A stretch of DNA of 64,000 nt, taken from assembly GCA_035456405.1 (NCBI GenBank), contig DATIDG010000049.1, positions 124,001 through 188,000 on the forward strand, read 5' to 3'. The stretch is from JAGVSZ01 sp035456405. Its GTDB lineage: Bacteria; Pseudomonadota; Gammaproteobacteria; Burkholderiales; SG8-39. The translations under genes and the position numbers were made by a program. The stretch's first letter is position 1. Each line of letters opens with the position of its first letter. The notes beneath the pieces were generated by a model. It was given only the letters and a program-made list of their open reading frames with translations. It was not told the origin of the DNA and searched no databases. This document shows, in pieces, positions 27,981-36,380 of this stretch.

Positions 27981-28419
27981 AGTCGAGTACCTCCTTGGCG
28001 TGTCCGGGAACCTTCACGCCGCGCCACTCGCGGCGGATCGCGCGCTGCGCGTCGAGCACGAAAGTCGAGCGCTCGATGCCGCGCACCTGCTTGCCGTACA
28101 TGTTCTTCATCTTGATGACGCCGAACTGCTGGCAGGCCCTCTCGTCCTCATCCGAGAGCAGCTCGAACGGGAAGCCCATCTTCGCCTTGAAGTTCTCGTG
28201 GGATTTCAGACTGTCGCGCGAGATGCCGTAGATCTCCGCACCCGCCTTACGGAACTCCTTGTGCAGGGCGGCGAACTGCTGGCCTTCGGTGGTGCAGCCG
28301 GGCGTGTTGTCCTTCGGGTAGAAGTAGAAGACAAGGAGGCCGGCTTTCGCCTTCGCGAGATCGAACGTTCCGCCTCCCGTCGCGGGAAGCGAGAAATGCT
28401 CTACAGCGTGACCGGGCAT
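27964..28419 (-). CDS. bcp: Thioredoxin-dependent peroxiredoxin (Bcp/PrxQ type)
   Basis: A 151-residue peroxiredoxin that reduces hydrogen peroxide and organic peroxides in the cytoplasm. The active site is NTPGCTTEGQQF with the peroxidatic cysteine at residue 42. The resolving cysteine found five residues later in E. coli Bcp is absent (glutamine at that place); another cysteine occurs near residue 92 (DERACQQFGV), so resolution must work differently. It is the upstream partner of the PIN-PhoH gene, overlapping it by 17 bases. Confidence 0.94.
   Translation of the reverse strand: MPGHAVEHFSLPATGGGTFDLAKAKAGLLVFYFYPKDNTPGCTTEGQQFAALHKEFRKAGAEIYGISRDSLKSHENFKAKMGFPFELLSDEDERACQQFGVIKMKNMYGKQVRGIERSTFVLDAQRAIRREWRGVKVPGHAKEVLDFVKTL
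27990..27996 (-). promoter_or_regulatory. Ribosome binding site fixing the TTG start of the PIN-PhoH gene
   Basis: AAGGAGG on the minus strand, a full Shine-Dalgarno match, lies nine bases before TTG 27980 and inside the bcp coding sequence. It is what decides the unusual start codon. Confidence 0.75.
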
Positions 28420-28507
28420 CTATCTTATGACGGTGGCGCGGAGCGCCACGGCGTTCATTGTCGGGGCATTCCGCGCGCGGCGCAAGCGCGCGGCCCGAAC
28501 GGCTTCA

Positions 28508-29308
28508 TCAAGCGAGGAACTGCGCGCCCTGCAGGGCAAACCTCCTCGACCGGCCGGGAAGCTCGCTCCACGCGACGACGTGTCGCGGCAGGCGGGCGGG
28601 CTCCAGCGACTCGAGCACGGTGCGGAGCGCGACGATCTCGCAGCCGCGGGCGCGCCAGCCTTCGAGCAGCCGCTCGAAGGCCGCAGCGAGGGCCCCGCCG
28701 GCGCTCTCGGCGCGCAGGGTGAAGACGTCGTCCGCCTCGCCGCCGGCGGCAGTCGCCTCGAGCACCCGCTCGTGCGCGGTGTCCGCGCGCTCCATCAGCT
28801 CGTCGAGCGTCGGGAGCGTGGTCGGGAGCTGCGGGCAGAGCACAAGCTCGCCCTCGCACACCGGCATGAAAGGGCGGATGCCGCGCGTGTCGGAAGCGTA
28901 CTCGAGCCCGAACCGCTGCGTAAGGCGCAGCGCGTGGCGGCTTGTGTGCCATTCGGGCGCGGCGTGCGTGCGCGGCGGCTCGCCGGCCAAGCGTTCGAAG
29001 GTCTGGCACGCGCGACCCAGCGCGGATTCGACCCATCGGGCATCGCCCGGCGCCACGCGGTGCGGCCAGCGCACCGTATCCCAGCCATACAGGCCGAGCT
29101 CGCAGCCGGCATCCCGCACGGCCTGCATGGCAGCCGACGCGCGTGACGCAATCGCCCGTCCCGGAAGGAGCCGGTGCAGGCGGTCGGGACCGAGGTTGAA
29201 GTAGAACGTGGCCGCGGCGCCGTGGCGCACGAGGATCTCCACGATGCGCGGCACCGCGCGCACCGCCCCGCGTGCCGTCGCGACCGTGATGCGGAGTCCG
29301 ACTCTCAC
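28508..29308 (-). CDS. ArnD-like polysaccharide deacetylase-fold protein lacking metal ligands
   Basis: The fold and many conserved stretches match ArnD, the deformylase of the lipid A aminoarabinose pathway (for example RLTQRFGLEYASDTRGIRPF and CPQLPTTLPTLDEL). The catalytic motifs are lost. The ArnD motif RIDVDT reads RITVAT, so both aspartates are gone, and the metal-binding histidines of HxWDH read LYGWDT. It should be inactive as a metal-dependent deacetylase. GTG 29308 (266 residues) gives the ArnD-like N-terminus, but it has no visible ribosome binding site; the frame stays open to TTG 29416. An ArnE-like gene lies upstream. Confidence 0.75.
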   Translation of the reverse strand: MRVGLRITVATARGAVRAVPRIVEILVRHGAAATFYFNLGPDRLHRLLPGRAIASRASAAMQAVRDAGCELGLYGWDTVRWPHRVAPGDARWVESALGRACQTFERLAGEPPRTHAAPEWHTSRHALRLTQRFGLEYASDTRGIRPFMPVCEGELVLCPQLPTTLPTLDELMERADTAHERVLEATAAGGEADDVFTLRAESAGGALAAAFERLLEGWRARGCEIVALRTVLESLEPARLPRHVVAWSELPGRSRRFALQGAQFLA

Positions 29309-29438
29309 CGTCGAGTCGACGCGGGAGGGGCCACGACCGCGCTTGGATCCCCGGCGCCCATCATGCCAATCGCCTTCCTTCGAGGCGAGACGCCGCGCCC
29401 GTGCCCGGCCAGCCAAGTGACCATGTCGGTCTGCGTGG

Positions 29439-29810
29439 CTAGCTGCGCGCGACGATGAATACGCCGAGGATGATGATGCCGATGCCCACGAGCCGCGTGG
29501 CCGTCACCGCCTCGCCGAAGAGGTAGTACGCGGCGATCGCGTTCACCACATAACCGATCGAGAGCATCGGGTAGGCGATGCTCACCTCGACGCGCGATAG
29601 CGCGAGGATCCACACCATTACACTGATCACGTAGCACGCGATGCCGCCGAGGATGTGCGGCTCGAAGGCGAGCTTGAGGCCCACCGGCAGCGCATTGGCG
29701 GCGGCGAACTCGAACTGACCCACCGCATTGGTGCCAGCCTTGAGCAGGAGCTGCGCCGCGGCGTTGAGCAGCACGCCGGCGAGAATCAGCGCGAAGCTGA
29801 GAGCAGTCAT
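29439..29810 (-). CDS. EamA/SMR-type small membrane transporter, ArnE-like
   Basis: A 123-residue protein of four membrane segments with the small-multidrug-resistance/EamA half pattern. It ends in VGIGIIILGVFIVARS and resembles ArnE/ArnF, which together flip aminoarabinose-phosphoundecaprenol across the inner membrane. Only one such subunit is encoded here. It sits between a Mth938-domain gene and the ArnD-like gene on the same strand, so the three probably form a small operon. The substrate is unknown. Confidence 0.8.
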   Translation of the reverse strand: MTALSFALILAGVLLNAAAQLLLKAGTNAVGQFEFAAANALPVGLKLAFEPHILGGIACYVISVMVWILALSRVEVSIAYPMLSIGYVVNAIAAYYLFGEAVTATRLVGIGIIILGVFIVARS

Positions 29811-29861
29811 GGGACGTCGTGCCTCCGGAGGAACGCGCGGCCGCGCGCCGTGAGGCCGCGG

Positions 29862-30233
29862 TCACGCCAGGAGCAGCGCGGCGGCGACGTTGCGCGCCTC
29901 CGCTGCGAGGATGTTGTACGTGCGACAGGCGGCCTGCACATCCATCACCTCTAGACCGACGCGCGCCTCGACGAGGGCGCGGGTGATCTCGGGGCGGGGG
30001 AAGCGCAGACGCGCGCCGGTGCCGAGCAGGACAATCTCGGGCGCGAACTCGATGAGGGGCGTGAAGTGCTCGGGCGCAAGGGCATCGAAGCACTCGGCGC
30101 CCCAGTCGGCCACGATTCGATCGGGCAGCACGATCAGGCTGCGCTCGAAGCGCTTACCGTCGACGGCCACGTAGCCGGCGCCGTAGCCGGTGAAGATGTG
30201 CGCCGTGCCGGGCGTGGAAAGATGCAGCTTCAA
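29862..30233 (-). CDS. Mth938-like domain protein
   Basis: A protein of the Mth938/DUF498 family (related to human NDUFAF3), with FTGYGAGYVAVDGKRFERSL and IVLLGTGARLRFP. Its biochemical role in bacteria is not established. Two starts are possible: TTG 30233 (123 residues, family-like MKLHLSTPG) or ATG 30275 (137 residues). A perfect TATAAT on the minus strand (30279-30274) overlaps the ATG, and transcripts from it would begin after the ATG, so the TTG start is preferred. Confidence 0.82.
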   Translation of the reverse strand: MKLHLSTPGTAHIFTGYGAGYVAVDGKRFERSLIVLPDRIVADWGAECFDALAPEHFTPLIEFAPEIVLLGTGARLRFPRPEITRALVEARVGLEVMDVQAACRTYNILAAEARNVAAALLLA

Positions 30234-30273
30234 GGAAAAACTCGAATTGCGGTAAGGAGTTAGAGCAGGTAGC

Positions 30274-30279
30274 ATTATA
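30274..30279 (-). promoter_or_regulatory. -10 element before the Mth938-domain gene
   Basis: TATAAT on the minus strand, in the 114-base gap to the divergent alaC gene. No convincing -35 box is seen 17 bases upstream. It would serve the Mth938/ArnE-like/ArnD-like group. Confidence 0.45.
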
Positions 30280-30347
30280 TCTTGCTGCGACGCATGGGCC
30301 GGGCATGGCCGGTGCGGCGAGGCCGAACGAACCCCGGACCGCGACTC

Positions 30348-31550
30348 ATGAAGGAATTTCCGCGCATCCAGCGCCTGCCGACGTACGTGTTCAACATCAC
30401 GGCGGAGCTCAAGATGGCTGCGCGCCGCGCGGGCGACGACATCATCGACATGAGTATGGGCAACCCCGACGGGCCGACCCCCAAGCACATCGTCGACAAG
30501 CTGATCGAGTCGGTGCAGCGCCCGGGCACGCACGGGTACTCGGTGTCGAAGGGCATCCCGCGCCTGCGACTCGCGATCTGCAACTGGTATCGCCGCCGTT
30601 ACGGCATCGAGCTCGATCCAGACAAGGAGGCGATCGTCACGATCGGCTCCAAGGAGGGCATCGCGCACCTTGCGCTCGCCACCCTGGATCACGGCGACAT
30701 CGTTCTGGTACCGAACCCGAGCTACCCGATCCACATCTACGGCCCCGTCATCGCGGGCGCCGACATCCGGCACGTGCGCAACACGCCCGACGTCGACTTC
30801 TTCGAGGAGCTGGAGCGCGCGATCAAGGAGTCGTTCCCGAAGCCGAAGATGCTGATCATCAACTTCCCGGGGAACCCGACCGGGCAGTGCGTCGAGCTCG
30901 AGTTCTTCGAGCGGATCGTCGCGCTCGCGAAGGAGCACGACATCCTGGTCGCGCACGATCTCGCGTATGCTGACATCGTGTTCGACGGCTACCGCGCGCC
31001 GTCGATCATGGAGGTGCCCGGCGCCCGCGACGTCGCGGTCGAGTTCTTCACGATGTCGAAGAGCTACAACATGGCCGGCTGGCGGGTCGGCTTCATGGTC
31101 GGCAATCGCGAGCTGGTGCACGCACTCGGCCGCATCAAGAGCTACCATGACTATGGCACCTTCACGCCGATCCAGGTCGCCTCGATCGTCGCGCTAGAGG
31201 GTCCGCAGGACTGCGTCGAGGAGATCCGCGTCAAGTACCAGCGGCGCCGCGACGTGCTCGTGAAGGGCCTGCACGAGGCCGGCTGGATGGTCGAGAACCC
31301 CAAGGCCGCCATGTACGTGTGGGCAGAGATCCCGGAAGCCTATCGCGCGCTGGGTTCCCTCGAGTTCGCGAAGAAGCTGCTCATGGAGGCCAGAGTGGCG
31401 GTCTCGCCGGGGATCGGCTTCGGCGAGTACGGCGACACGCACGTGCGGATCGCGATGATCGAGAACGAGAACCGCACCCGCCAGGCCGTGCGCGGAATCA
31501 AGGAGATGTTCCGCAAGGACGGCCTGCTCAAGACCTCGCGCGCGGCCTAG
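30348..31550 (+). CDS. alaC: Alanine/valine-type aminotransferase AlaC-like
   Basis: A 400-residue class I PLP-dependent aminotransferase. The PLP-binding lysine lies in FFTMSKSYNMAGWRVGFM, and the pocket residues INFPGNPTGQ and AHDLAYADIVF are present. The AlaC group makes alanine from pyruvate; the alaC-hom-thrC order is typical of betaproteobacteria, so annotation as a transaminase supplying this amino-acid cluster is likely. ATG 30348 starts at the family's MKEFPRIQRLPTYVF; the frame is open to 30282, but the extra residues do not match. Exact substrate is inferred. Confidence 0.92.
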   Translation: MKEFPRIQRLPTYVFNITAELKMAARRAGDDIIDMSMGNPDGPTPKHIVDKLIESVQRPGTHGYSVSKGIPRLRLAICNWYRRRYGIELDPDKEAIVTIGSKEGIAHLALATLDHGDIVLVPNPSYPIHIYGPVIAGADIRHVRNTPDVDFFEELERAIKESFPKPKMLIINFPGNPTGQCVELEFFERIVALAKEHDILVAHDLAYADIVFDGYRAPSIMEVPGARDVAVEFFTMSKSYNMAGWRVGFMVGNRELVHALGRIKSYHDYGTFTPIQVASIVALEGPQDCVEEIRVKYQRRRDVLVKGLHEAGWMVENPKAAMYVWAEIPEAYRALGSLEFAKKLLMEARVAVSPGIGFGEYGDTHVRIAMIENENRTRQAVRGIKEMFRKDGLLKTSRAA

Positions 31551-31576
31551 GGGCCGCGACCGACTCGCGGGGATTT

Positions 31577-31782
31577 ACAAGGGGCGCGGCTGGTGAGGCG
31601 GAGCAGGGGCCCCAACGCAAGTTGGGGATGCGACCCGATAACAGCCGCAAGCGGCCGCCATTCGCCGCGATGTCCGCCTCCGGGGTCAGATCCCCGGCGC
31701 AGGCGCCGGGACCCCTCTTCCGCCCTGCGGCGGACGCCCCTTGTTCGACAACGGGGGACATACAAGGGGAGTCCCCCCTTGT
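31577..31782. repeat. Multi-hairpin palindromic region before hom
   Basis: At least five perfect stem-loops sit in a 206-base stretch: 31610-31627 (CCCCAAC, GCAA loop), 31680-31697 (CCGGGG, TCAGAT loop), 31719-31734 (TCCGCC, CTGC loop), 31737-31756 (CCCC/GGGG with TTGT/ACAA inside) and 31762-31782 (ACAAGGGG/CCCCTTGT). ACAAGGGG also occurs at 31577-31584 and its complement at 31737-31744, so alternative pairings are possible. It resembles a REP-type repeat cluster, or possibly a structured leader of hom. Confidence 0.6.
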
Positions 31783-31840
31783 TCGTACGAAGGATTTCGG
31801 CCGACCGGAAGGCTGGCGTCGCCCTCAAGAAAGCGTTCAA

Positions 31841-33163
31841 TTGGCTATCCGTCCCATCAACGTCGGGTTGCTAGGCATCGGCACCGTCGGCGGCGGCACC
31901 TGGACGGTGCTCGCCCGCAACCGCGAGGAGATCCAGCGCCGCGCGGGGCGGGAGATCCGCATCGCCATGGTGGCCGACAAGGATCTCGACAAGGCGCGAC
32001 GCCTGACGGGCGGCGAAGCGAAGTGCGTCGCCGACGGCAACGAGGTGGTCACCAGCCCCGACATCGACATCGTCGTGGAGCTGATCGGCGGTTACACGAT
32101 CGCGAAGGAACTCGTGCTCAAGGCGATCGCGAACGGCAAGCACATCGTGACCGCGAATAAGGCGATGCTCGCGGTGCACGGCAACGAGATCTTCGCCGCC
32201 GCCCAGAAGAAGGACGTGATGGTCGCGTTCGAGGCGGCCGTCGCTGGCGGCGTGCCGATCATCAAGGCGCTGCGCGAGGGGCTCACCGCTAACCGCATCG
32301 AGTGGATCGCCGGGATCATCAACGGCACGTCGAACTTCATCCTCTCCGAGATGCGCGAGAAGGGGCTTGCATTCGCAGACGTGCTGCGCGAGGCCCAGCG
32401 GCTCGGTTATGCGGAAGCGGACCCGACCTTCGACATCGAGGGGATCGACGCCGCGCACAAGCTCACGATCCTCGCCGCAATCGCCTTCGGCGTGCCGATG
32501 CAGTTCGACAAGTGCTACCGGGAGGGTATCGAGAAGCTCACGCAGAGCGACATCCGCTACGCCGAGAGCCTCGGCTACCGGATCAAGCTCCTTGGCGTCA
32601 CCCGTCGCACGCCCGCGGGCATCGAGCTGCGCGTGCACCCGACGCTGATCCCGGCGCGGCGCCTGATTGCCAACGTGGAGGGCGTCATGAACGCCATCCT
32701 CGTCAAGGGCGATGCCACCGGGCCGACCATGTACTACGGCGCCGGCGCCGGTGCCGAGCCGACCGCCAGCGCGGTGGTGGCCGACCTCGTGGACATCACG
32801 CGGCTGCACACCGCCGATCCGGAGCACCGCGTGCCGCATCTCGCGTTCCAGCCCGACCGGCTCGCCGCGACCACGATCCTGCCGATGGCGGAGGTCACGA
32901 GCTCCTACTACCTGCGGATGCGGGTGCTCGACCGCCCCGGCGTGCTGGCCGACATCACGCGCATCCTCGCCGACCGCTCGATCTCGATCGACGCGATGAT
33001 CCAGCGCGAGCCCGAGGAGGGCGAGGAACAGGTCGACATCATCATGCTCACGCACCAGACCCAGGAGAAGAACGTCGACGCGGCGATCGCCGCGATCGAG
33101 TCGCTACAGGTGGTGACGGCGAAGATCACCCGGATCCGGCTCGAGGAGCTGGGGCGGAACTAG
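31841..33163 (+). CDS. hom: Homoserine dehydrogenase
   Basis: The 440-residue product reduces aspartate semialdehyde to homoserine, the branch point to threonine and methionine. It has an N-terminal NAD(P)-binding motif (VGLLGIGTVGGGTW), the catalytic region with TANKAMLAVHG and FEAAVAGGVPIIKAL, and a C-terminal ACT domain (YYLRMRVLDRPGVLADI) for feedback control by threonine. No ATG is near the expected N-terminus; TTG 31841 (MAIRPINVGLLG) gives the standard length, with AAGAAAG as a weak ribosome binding site. Confidence 0.94.
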   Translation: MAIRPINVGLLGIGTVGGGTWTVLARNREEIQRRAGREIRIAMVADKDLDKARRLTGGEAKCVADGNEVVTSPDIDIVVELIGGYTIAKELVLKAIANGKHIVTANKAMLAVHGNEIFAAAQKKDVMVAFEAAVAGGVPIIKALREGLTANRIEWIAGIINGTSNFILSEMREKGLAFADVLREAQRLGYAEADPTFDIEGIDAAHKLTILAAIAFGVPMQFDKCYREGIEKLTQSDIRYAESLGYRIKLLGVTRRTPAGIELRVHPTLIPARRLIANVEGVMNAILVKGDATGPTMYYGAGAGAEPTASAVVADLVDITRLHTADPEHRVPHLAFQPDRLAATTILPMAEVTSSYYLRMRVLDRPGVLADITRILADRSISIDAMIQREPEEGEEQVDIIMLTHQTQEKNVDAAIAAIESLQVVTAKITRIRLEELGRN

Positions 33164-33172
33164 AGAAAGGCA

Positions 33173-33245
33173 GCCGCAGAGGACACAGAGGAAAGATCCA
33201 CCGTGGGGTACATCTTCCCTCCTTCACCTCTGTGATCTCTGTGGC
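33173..33245. repeat. Imperfect inverted repeat between hom and thrC
   Basis: A 19-base arm at 33173-33191 (GCCGCAGAGGACACAGAGG) pairs with 33227-33245 (CCTCTGTGATCTCTGTGGC) at 16 of 19 positions, around a 35-base loop. Sequences of this CACAGAG type are scattered between genes in many bacterial genomes, so it is probably a copy of a dispersed palindromic repeat. It ends ten bases before the thrC ATG. Confidence 0.65.
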
Positions 33246-33254
33246 TTAGGTTGT

Positions 33255-34670
33255 ATGCGTTACGTTTCCACCCGCGGCGGGATGGCCCCTGCCGCGTTCT
33301 GCGAGATCCTGCTCGAAGGGCTCGCGTCCGACGGCGGGCTGACCATCCCCGAGACCTACCCGCGGGTCGACCGCGCGACGCTCGCTGCCTGGCGCAAGCT
33401 CGACTACCGGGCGCTCGCATTCGAGATCCTGTCGCAGTACATCGACGACATCCCCGCTGCGGACCTCAGAGCCATCGTCGACCGCACGTACACTGCGGGA
33501 GTCTTCGGCTCCGACGAAATCACCCCGGTGCGCACGTTCGAGCGGGGGCTGTACCTCCTGCAGCTCTCGAACGGCCCGACGGCGGCCTTCAAGGACGTCG
33601 CGATGCAGCTGCTCGGAAGCTTGTTCGAGCACGTGCTCGCCGCGCGCGGCGAGACCCTGAACATCCTCGGCGCGACCTCCGGCGACACCGGCTCGGCCGC
33701 CGAGTACGCGATGCGCGGCAAGCACGGCATCCGCGTGTTCATGCTGTCGCCGCACGGCAAGATGAGCGCGTTCCAGACGGCGCAGATGTACTCGCTCGCC
33801 GATCCGAACATCTTCAACCTCGCGGTGCGCGGCGTGTTCGACGACTGCCAGGACGTCGTCAAGGCGGTGTCCGCCGACCTCGACTTCAAGACGCGGCTGC
33901 GGATCGGTTCGGTGAACTCGATCAACTGGGCGCGGCTCGTCGCTCAGGTCGTCTACTACTTCAAGGGCTATTTCGCGGTGACGCGGGGCGAGGACGACGA
34001 GGTCTCGTTCGCCGTCCCCTCCGGAAACTTCGGCAACATTTTTGCCGGCCACGTCGCGCGCTCGATGGGCCTGCCGATCCGGAAGCTGATCCTGGCGACC
34101 AACGAGAACAACGTGCTCGACGAGTTCTTCCGGACCGGCGTGTACCGGGTGCGGGCGGCGAAGGAGGTGTTCCAGACCTCGAGCCCCTCGATGGACATCT
34201 CGAAGGCGTCGAACTTCGAACGCTACGTGTACGACCTGGTCGGCCGCGACCCGGTGCGCGTGCGCGAGCTGTGGCGCCGCGTCGACGCCGGGGGCGAGTT
34301 CGATCTCTCCGGCTCCGCGTACTACACGCGGGTCGGGGAGACCGGCTTCGTCTCCGACTTCAGCACGCACGCCGACCGGCTCGCGACGATCCGGCGGGTG
34401 CACAGCCGCTACGGCTACATCGTCGACACCCACACGGCCGACGGCATCAAGGTGGGACTGGGGTTCCGCGAGCGCGGCGTGCCGCTCGTCTGCCTCGAAA
34501 CCGCGCTCGCCGTGAAGTTCGATGGCGCGATTCGCGAGGCGCTCGGCTTGGCGCCGCCCCGGCCGAAGGCCTACGAGAACCTCGAATCGCTGCCGCAGCG
34601 CTTCGAGGTGATCGACGCCGATGCCGAAGCCGTGAAGCGCTTCATCGCAAGAGCAGCCGGCGTTTCGTGA
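33255..34670 (+). CDS. thrC: Threonine synthase
   Basis: A 471-residue PLP enzyme that converts O-phosphohomoserine to threonine. It belongs to the longer threonine synthase class; the PLP lysine is in GPTAAFKDVAMQ and the phosphate-binding loop in ATSGDTGSAAEYAM. SVNSINWARLVAQ and VPSGNFGNIFAG are further family marks. It follows hom with only a repeat between and has no strong ribosome binding site. Its stop is one base from the stop of the convergent malic enzyme gene. Confidence 0.96.
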   Translation: MRYVSTRGGMAPAAFCEILLEGLASDGGLTIPETYPRVDRATLAAWRKLDYRALAFEILSQYIDDIPAADLRAIVDRTYTAGVFGSDEITPVRTFERGLYLLQLSNGPTAAFKDVAMQLLGSLFEHVLAARGETLNILGATSGDTGSAAEYAMRGKHGIRVFMLSPHGKMSAFQTAQMYSLADPNIFNLAVRGVFDDCQDVVKAVSADLDFKTRLRIGSVNSINWARLVAQVVYYFKGYFAVTRGEDDEVSFAVPSGNFGNIFAGHVARSMGLPIRKLILATNENNVLDEFFRTGVYRVRAAKEVFQTSSPSMDISKASNFERYVYDLVGRDPVRVRELWRRVDAGGEFDLSGSAYYTRVGETGFVSDFSTHADRLATIRRVHSRYGYIVDTHTADGIKVGLGFRERGVPLVCLETALAVKFDGAIREALGLAPPRPKAYENLESLPQRFEVIDADAEAVKRFIARAAGVS

Positions 34671-34671
34671 C

Positions 34672-36324
34672 TCAGAGGTAGCTCCGGTACGTCGGGTCGT
34701 ACATGCGCGACCTGACGTCCCCGAGAACGTCCGCTGGCCGCGGGCGTGCAGCGAGCCCGCTCGAATACGCCACCTCCGCCACCGCGGCGGCGATGTGCGC
34801 GGACACGTCCCGGACGCGTGCGAGCGGCGGATAGAGGCTCCCCTGCTCGAGATCCTGCGCGGTAACCTGCTTCGACAGGGCGTGCGCAGCGGCGAGGAAC
34901 ATCCCGTCGGTGACGTGGCGGGCCTTGGATGCGATTGCGCCCAACCCCACGCCGGGAAAGACGTACGAGTTGTTGCCCTGCCTCGGCACGTGCGTCCGGC
35001 CGTTCACGGTGACAGGATCGAACGGGCTGCCGCACGCGAACAGGCCCCGGCCGTCGGTCCAGCGGTACGCCTGCTCGGCGGTGCACTCGGACTTCGAGGT
35101 CGGGTTCGAGAGCGCGAACACGATCGGCCGGGGATTGATCTCGGCCATCTTGCGCAGCACCGCCTCGGTGAAGGTTCCGCCGACTGCGGCGACGCCGACG
35201 ATGCCGGTGGGACGCAGCGCCTCGATCGCCGCGAGGAATTCTCCCACCGGCCGGTGGTCGTGCGCGTAATGCAGCTTGTGCTCGGCGAGGTCGGTCCGTC
35301 CCTTCACGACGAGCCCGTGCGAGTCGAAGAGCCACAGCCGCTCGCGTGCTGCCGGCTCCGGGAGGCCGTCGGCCTGCATCGCCGTGCACACCAGGTCGGA
35401 AATCCCGGTCGCGGCCTCGCCGGCGCCCATGAACAGGATCTTCTGGTCGCGCATCCGGCCGCCGGTGACGCGCAGAGCCGACAGGACGCCGGCGAGCGCC
35501 ACCGCTGCGGTGCCCTGGATGTCGTCGTTGAACGTGCAGATCCGTTCGCGGTATTTGCGCAGCATGCGGAAAGCGCTGTGGTTCGCGAAGTCCTCGAACT
35601 GCACGACCACGCCGGGGAAGAGCTCCTGCGTCGCGACGACGAACTCCTCGACGAGGGCGTCATAGTCCGGACCGGTCACGCGGCGCTGCTTCAGCCCGAG
35701 GTACAGCGGGTCGTCGAGCAGCGCCTGGTTGTTGGTCCCGACATCGAGAGTGACCGGCAGGGTCCGGCTCGGGTAGATGCCGGCGCAGGCGCTATACAGC
35801 GCGAGCTTCCCGACCGGGATGCCCATACCGTTCGCGCCGAGGTCGCCCAGGCCGAGGATCCGCTCGCCGTCGGTCACCACGATGATGTCAACCTCGCGGT
35901 AGGGCCAGTTGCGCAGCACGGTGGCGACGCGGCCGCGGTCGGCAGCGGTGACGTACATGCCGCGCGGGCGCGTGTAGATGTGGCCGAAGCGCTGGCACGC
36001 GAGGCCGACGGTCGGCGTGTAGATGATCGGCTGCATCTCGTCCGGGTGCTCGAGCAGCACGCGGTAGAAGAGCGCCTCGTTGCGGGTGTGCAGCGCCTCG
36101 AGCCGGATGTACTTGTCGAGCGGATCGGGCACCCGGCGCAGGTTCTCGAGGATGCGGCCGACCTGCTCATCCTGGGTTGCGACGAGCGGCGGCAGGAGGC
36201 CGCGCAGGCCGAGGGCGTCGCGTTCGGCCTCGGTGAATGCCGTGCCCTTATTGAGCGCGGGATCGCGCAGTAGCTCGATGCCGTGCGGGGTTGCCGGCTT
36301 GCCGGCAGCAGCGTTCGTTGGCAT
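34672..36324 (-). CDS. maeA: NAD-dependent malic enzyme
   Basis: A 550-residue enzyme that oxidatively decarboxylates malate to pyruvate. It is the large-form malic enzyme, with YTPTVGLACQRFG, GLGDLGANGMGIPVGK, the metal-binding FNDDIQGTAAV and the dinucleotide motif FMGAGEAATGI. It resembles the NAD-dependent MaeA group (about 565 residues). GGAGGAGAGTC immediately before ATG 36324 is a strong ribosome binding site. It lies 56 bases after the dihydroorotate-dehydrogenase-like gene on the same strand and may be the last member of the pyruvate operon, feeding pyruvate to the oxidoreductase. Confidence 0.94.
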   Translation of the reverse strand: MPTNAAAGKPATPHGIELLRDPALNKGTAFTEAERDALGLRGLLPPLVATQDEQVGRILENLRRVPDPLDKYIRLEALHTRNEALFYRVLLEHPDEMQPIIYTPTVGLACQRFGHIYTRPRGMYVTAADRGRVATVLRNWPYREVDIIVVTDGERILGLGDLGANGMGIPVGKLALYSACAGIYPSRTLPVTLDVGTNNQALLDDPLYLGLKQRRVTGPDYDALVEEFVVATQELFPGVVVQFEDFANHSAFRMLRKYRERICTFNDDIQGTAAVALAGVLSALRVTGGRMRDQKILFMGAGEAATGISDLVCTAMQADGLPEPAARERLWLFDSHGLVVKGRTDLAEHKLHYAHDHRPVGEFLAAIEALRPTGIVGVAAVGGTFTEAVLRKMAEINPRPIVFALSNPTSKSECTAEQAYRWTDGRGLFACGSPFDPVTVNGRTHVPRQGNNSYVFPGVGLGAIASKARHVTDGMFLAAAHALSKQVTAQDLEQGSLYPPLARVRDVSAHIAAAVAEVAYSSGLAARPRPADVLGDVRSRMYDPTYRSYL

Positions 36325-36380
36325 GACTCTCCTCCAGTGCCGCTCCGTCGTTCAGGGACCGTGGCGGCTGCGGCCCGAGG

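Noticed and set aside
31319..31840. A hom start far upstream, giving a protein of 614 residues
   Set aside because: The extra part lies inside alaC and the hairpin region and has no homology to homoserine dehydrogenase; TTG 31841 gives the normal length.
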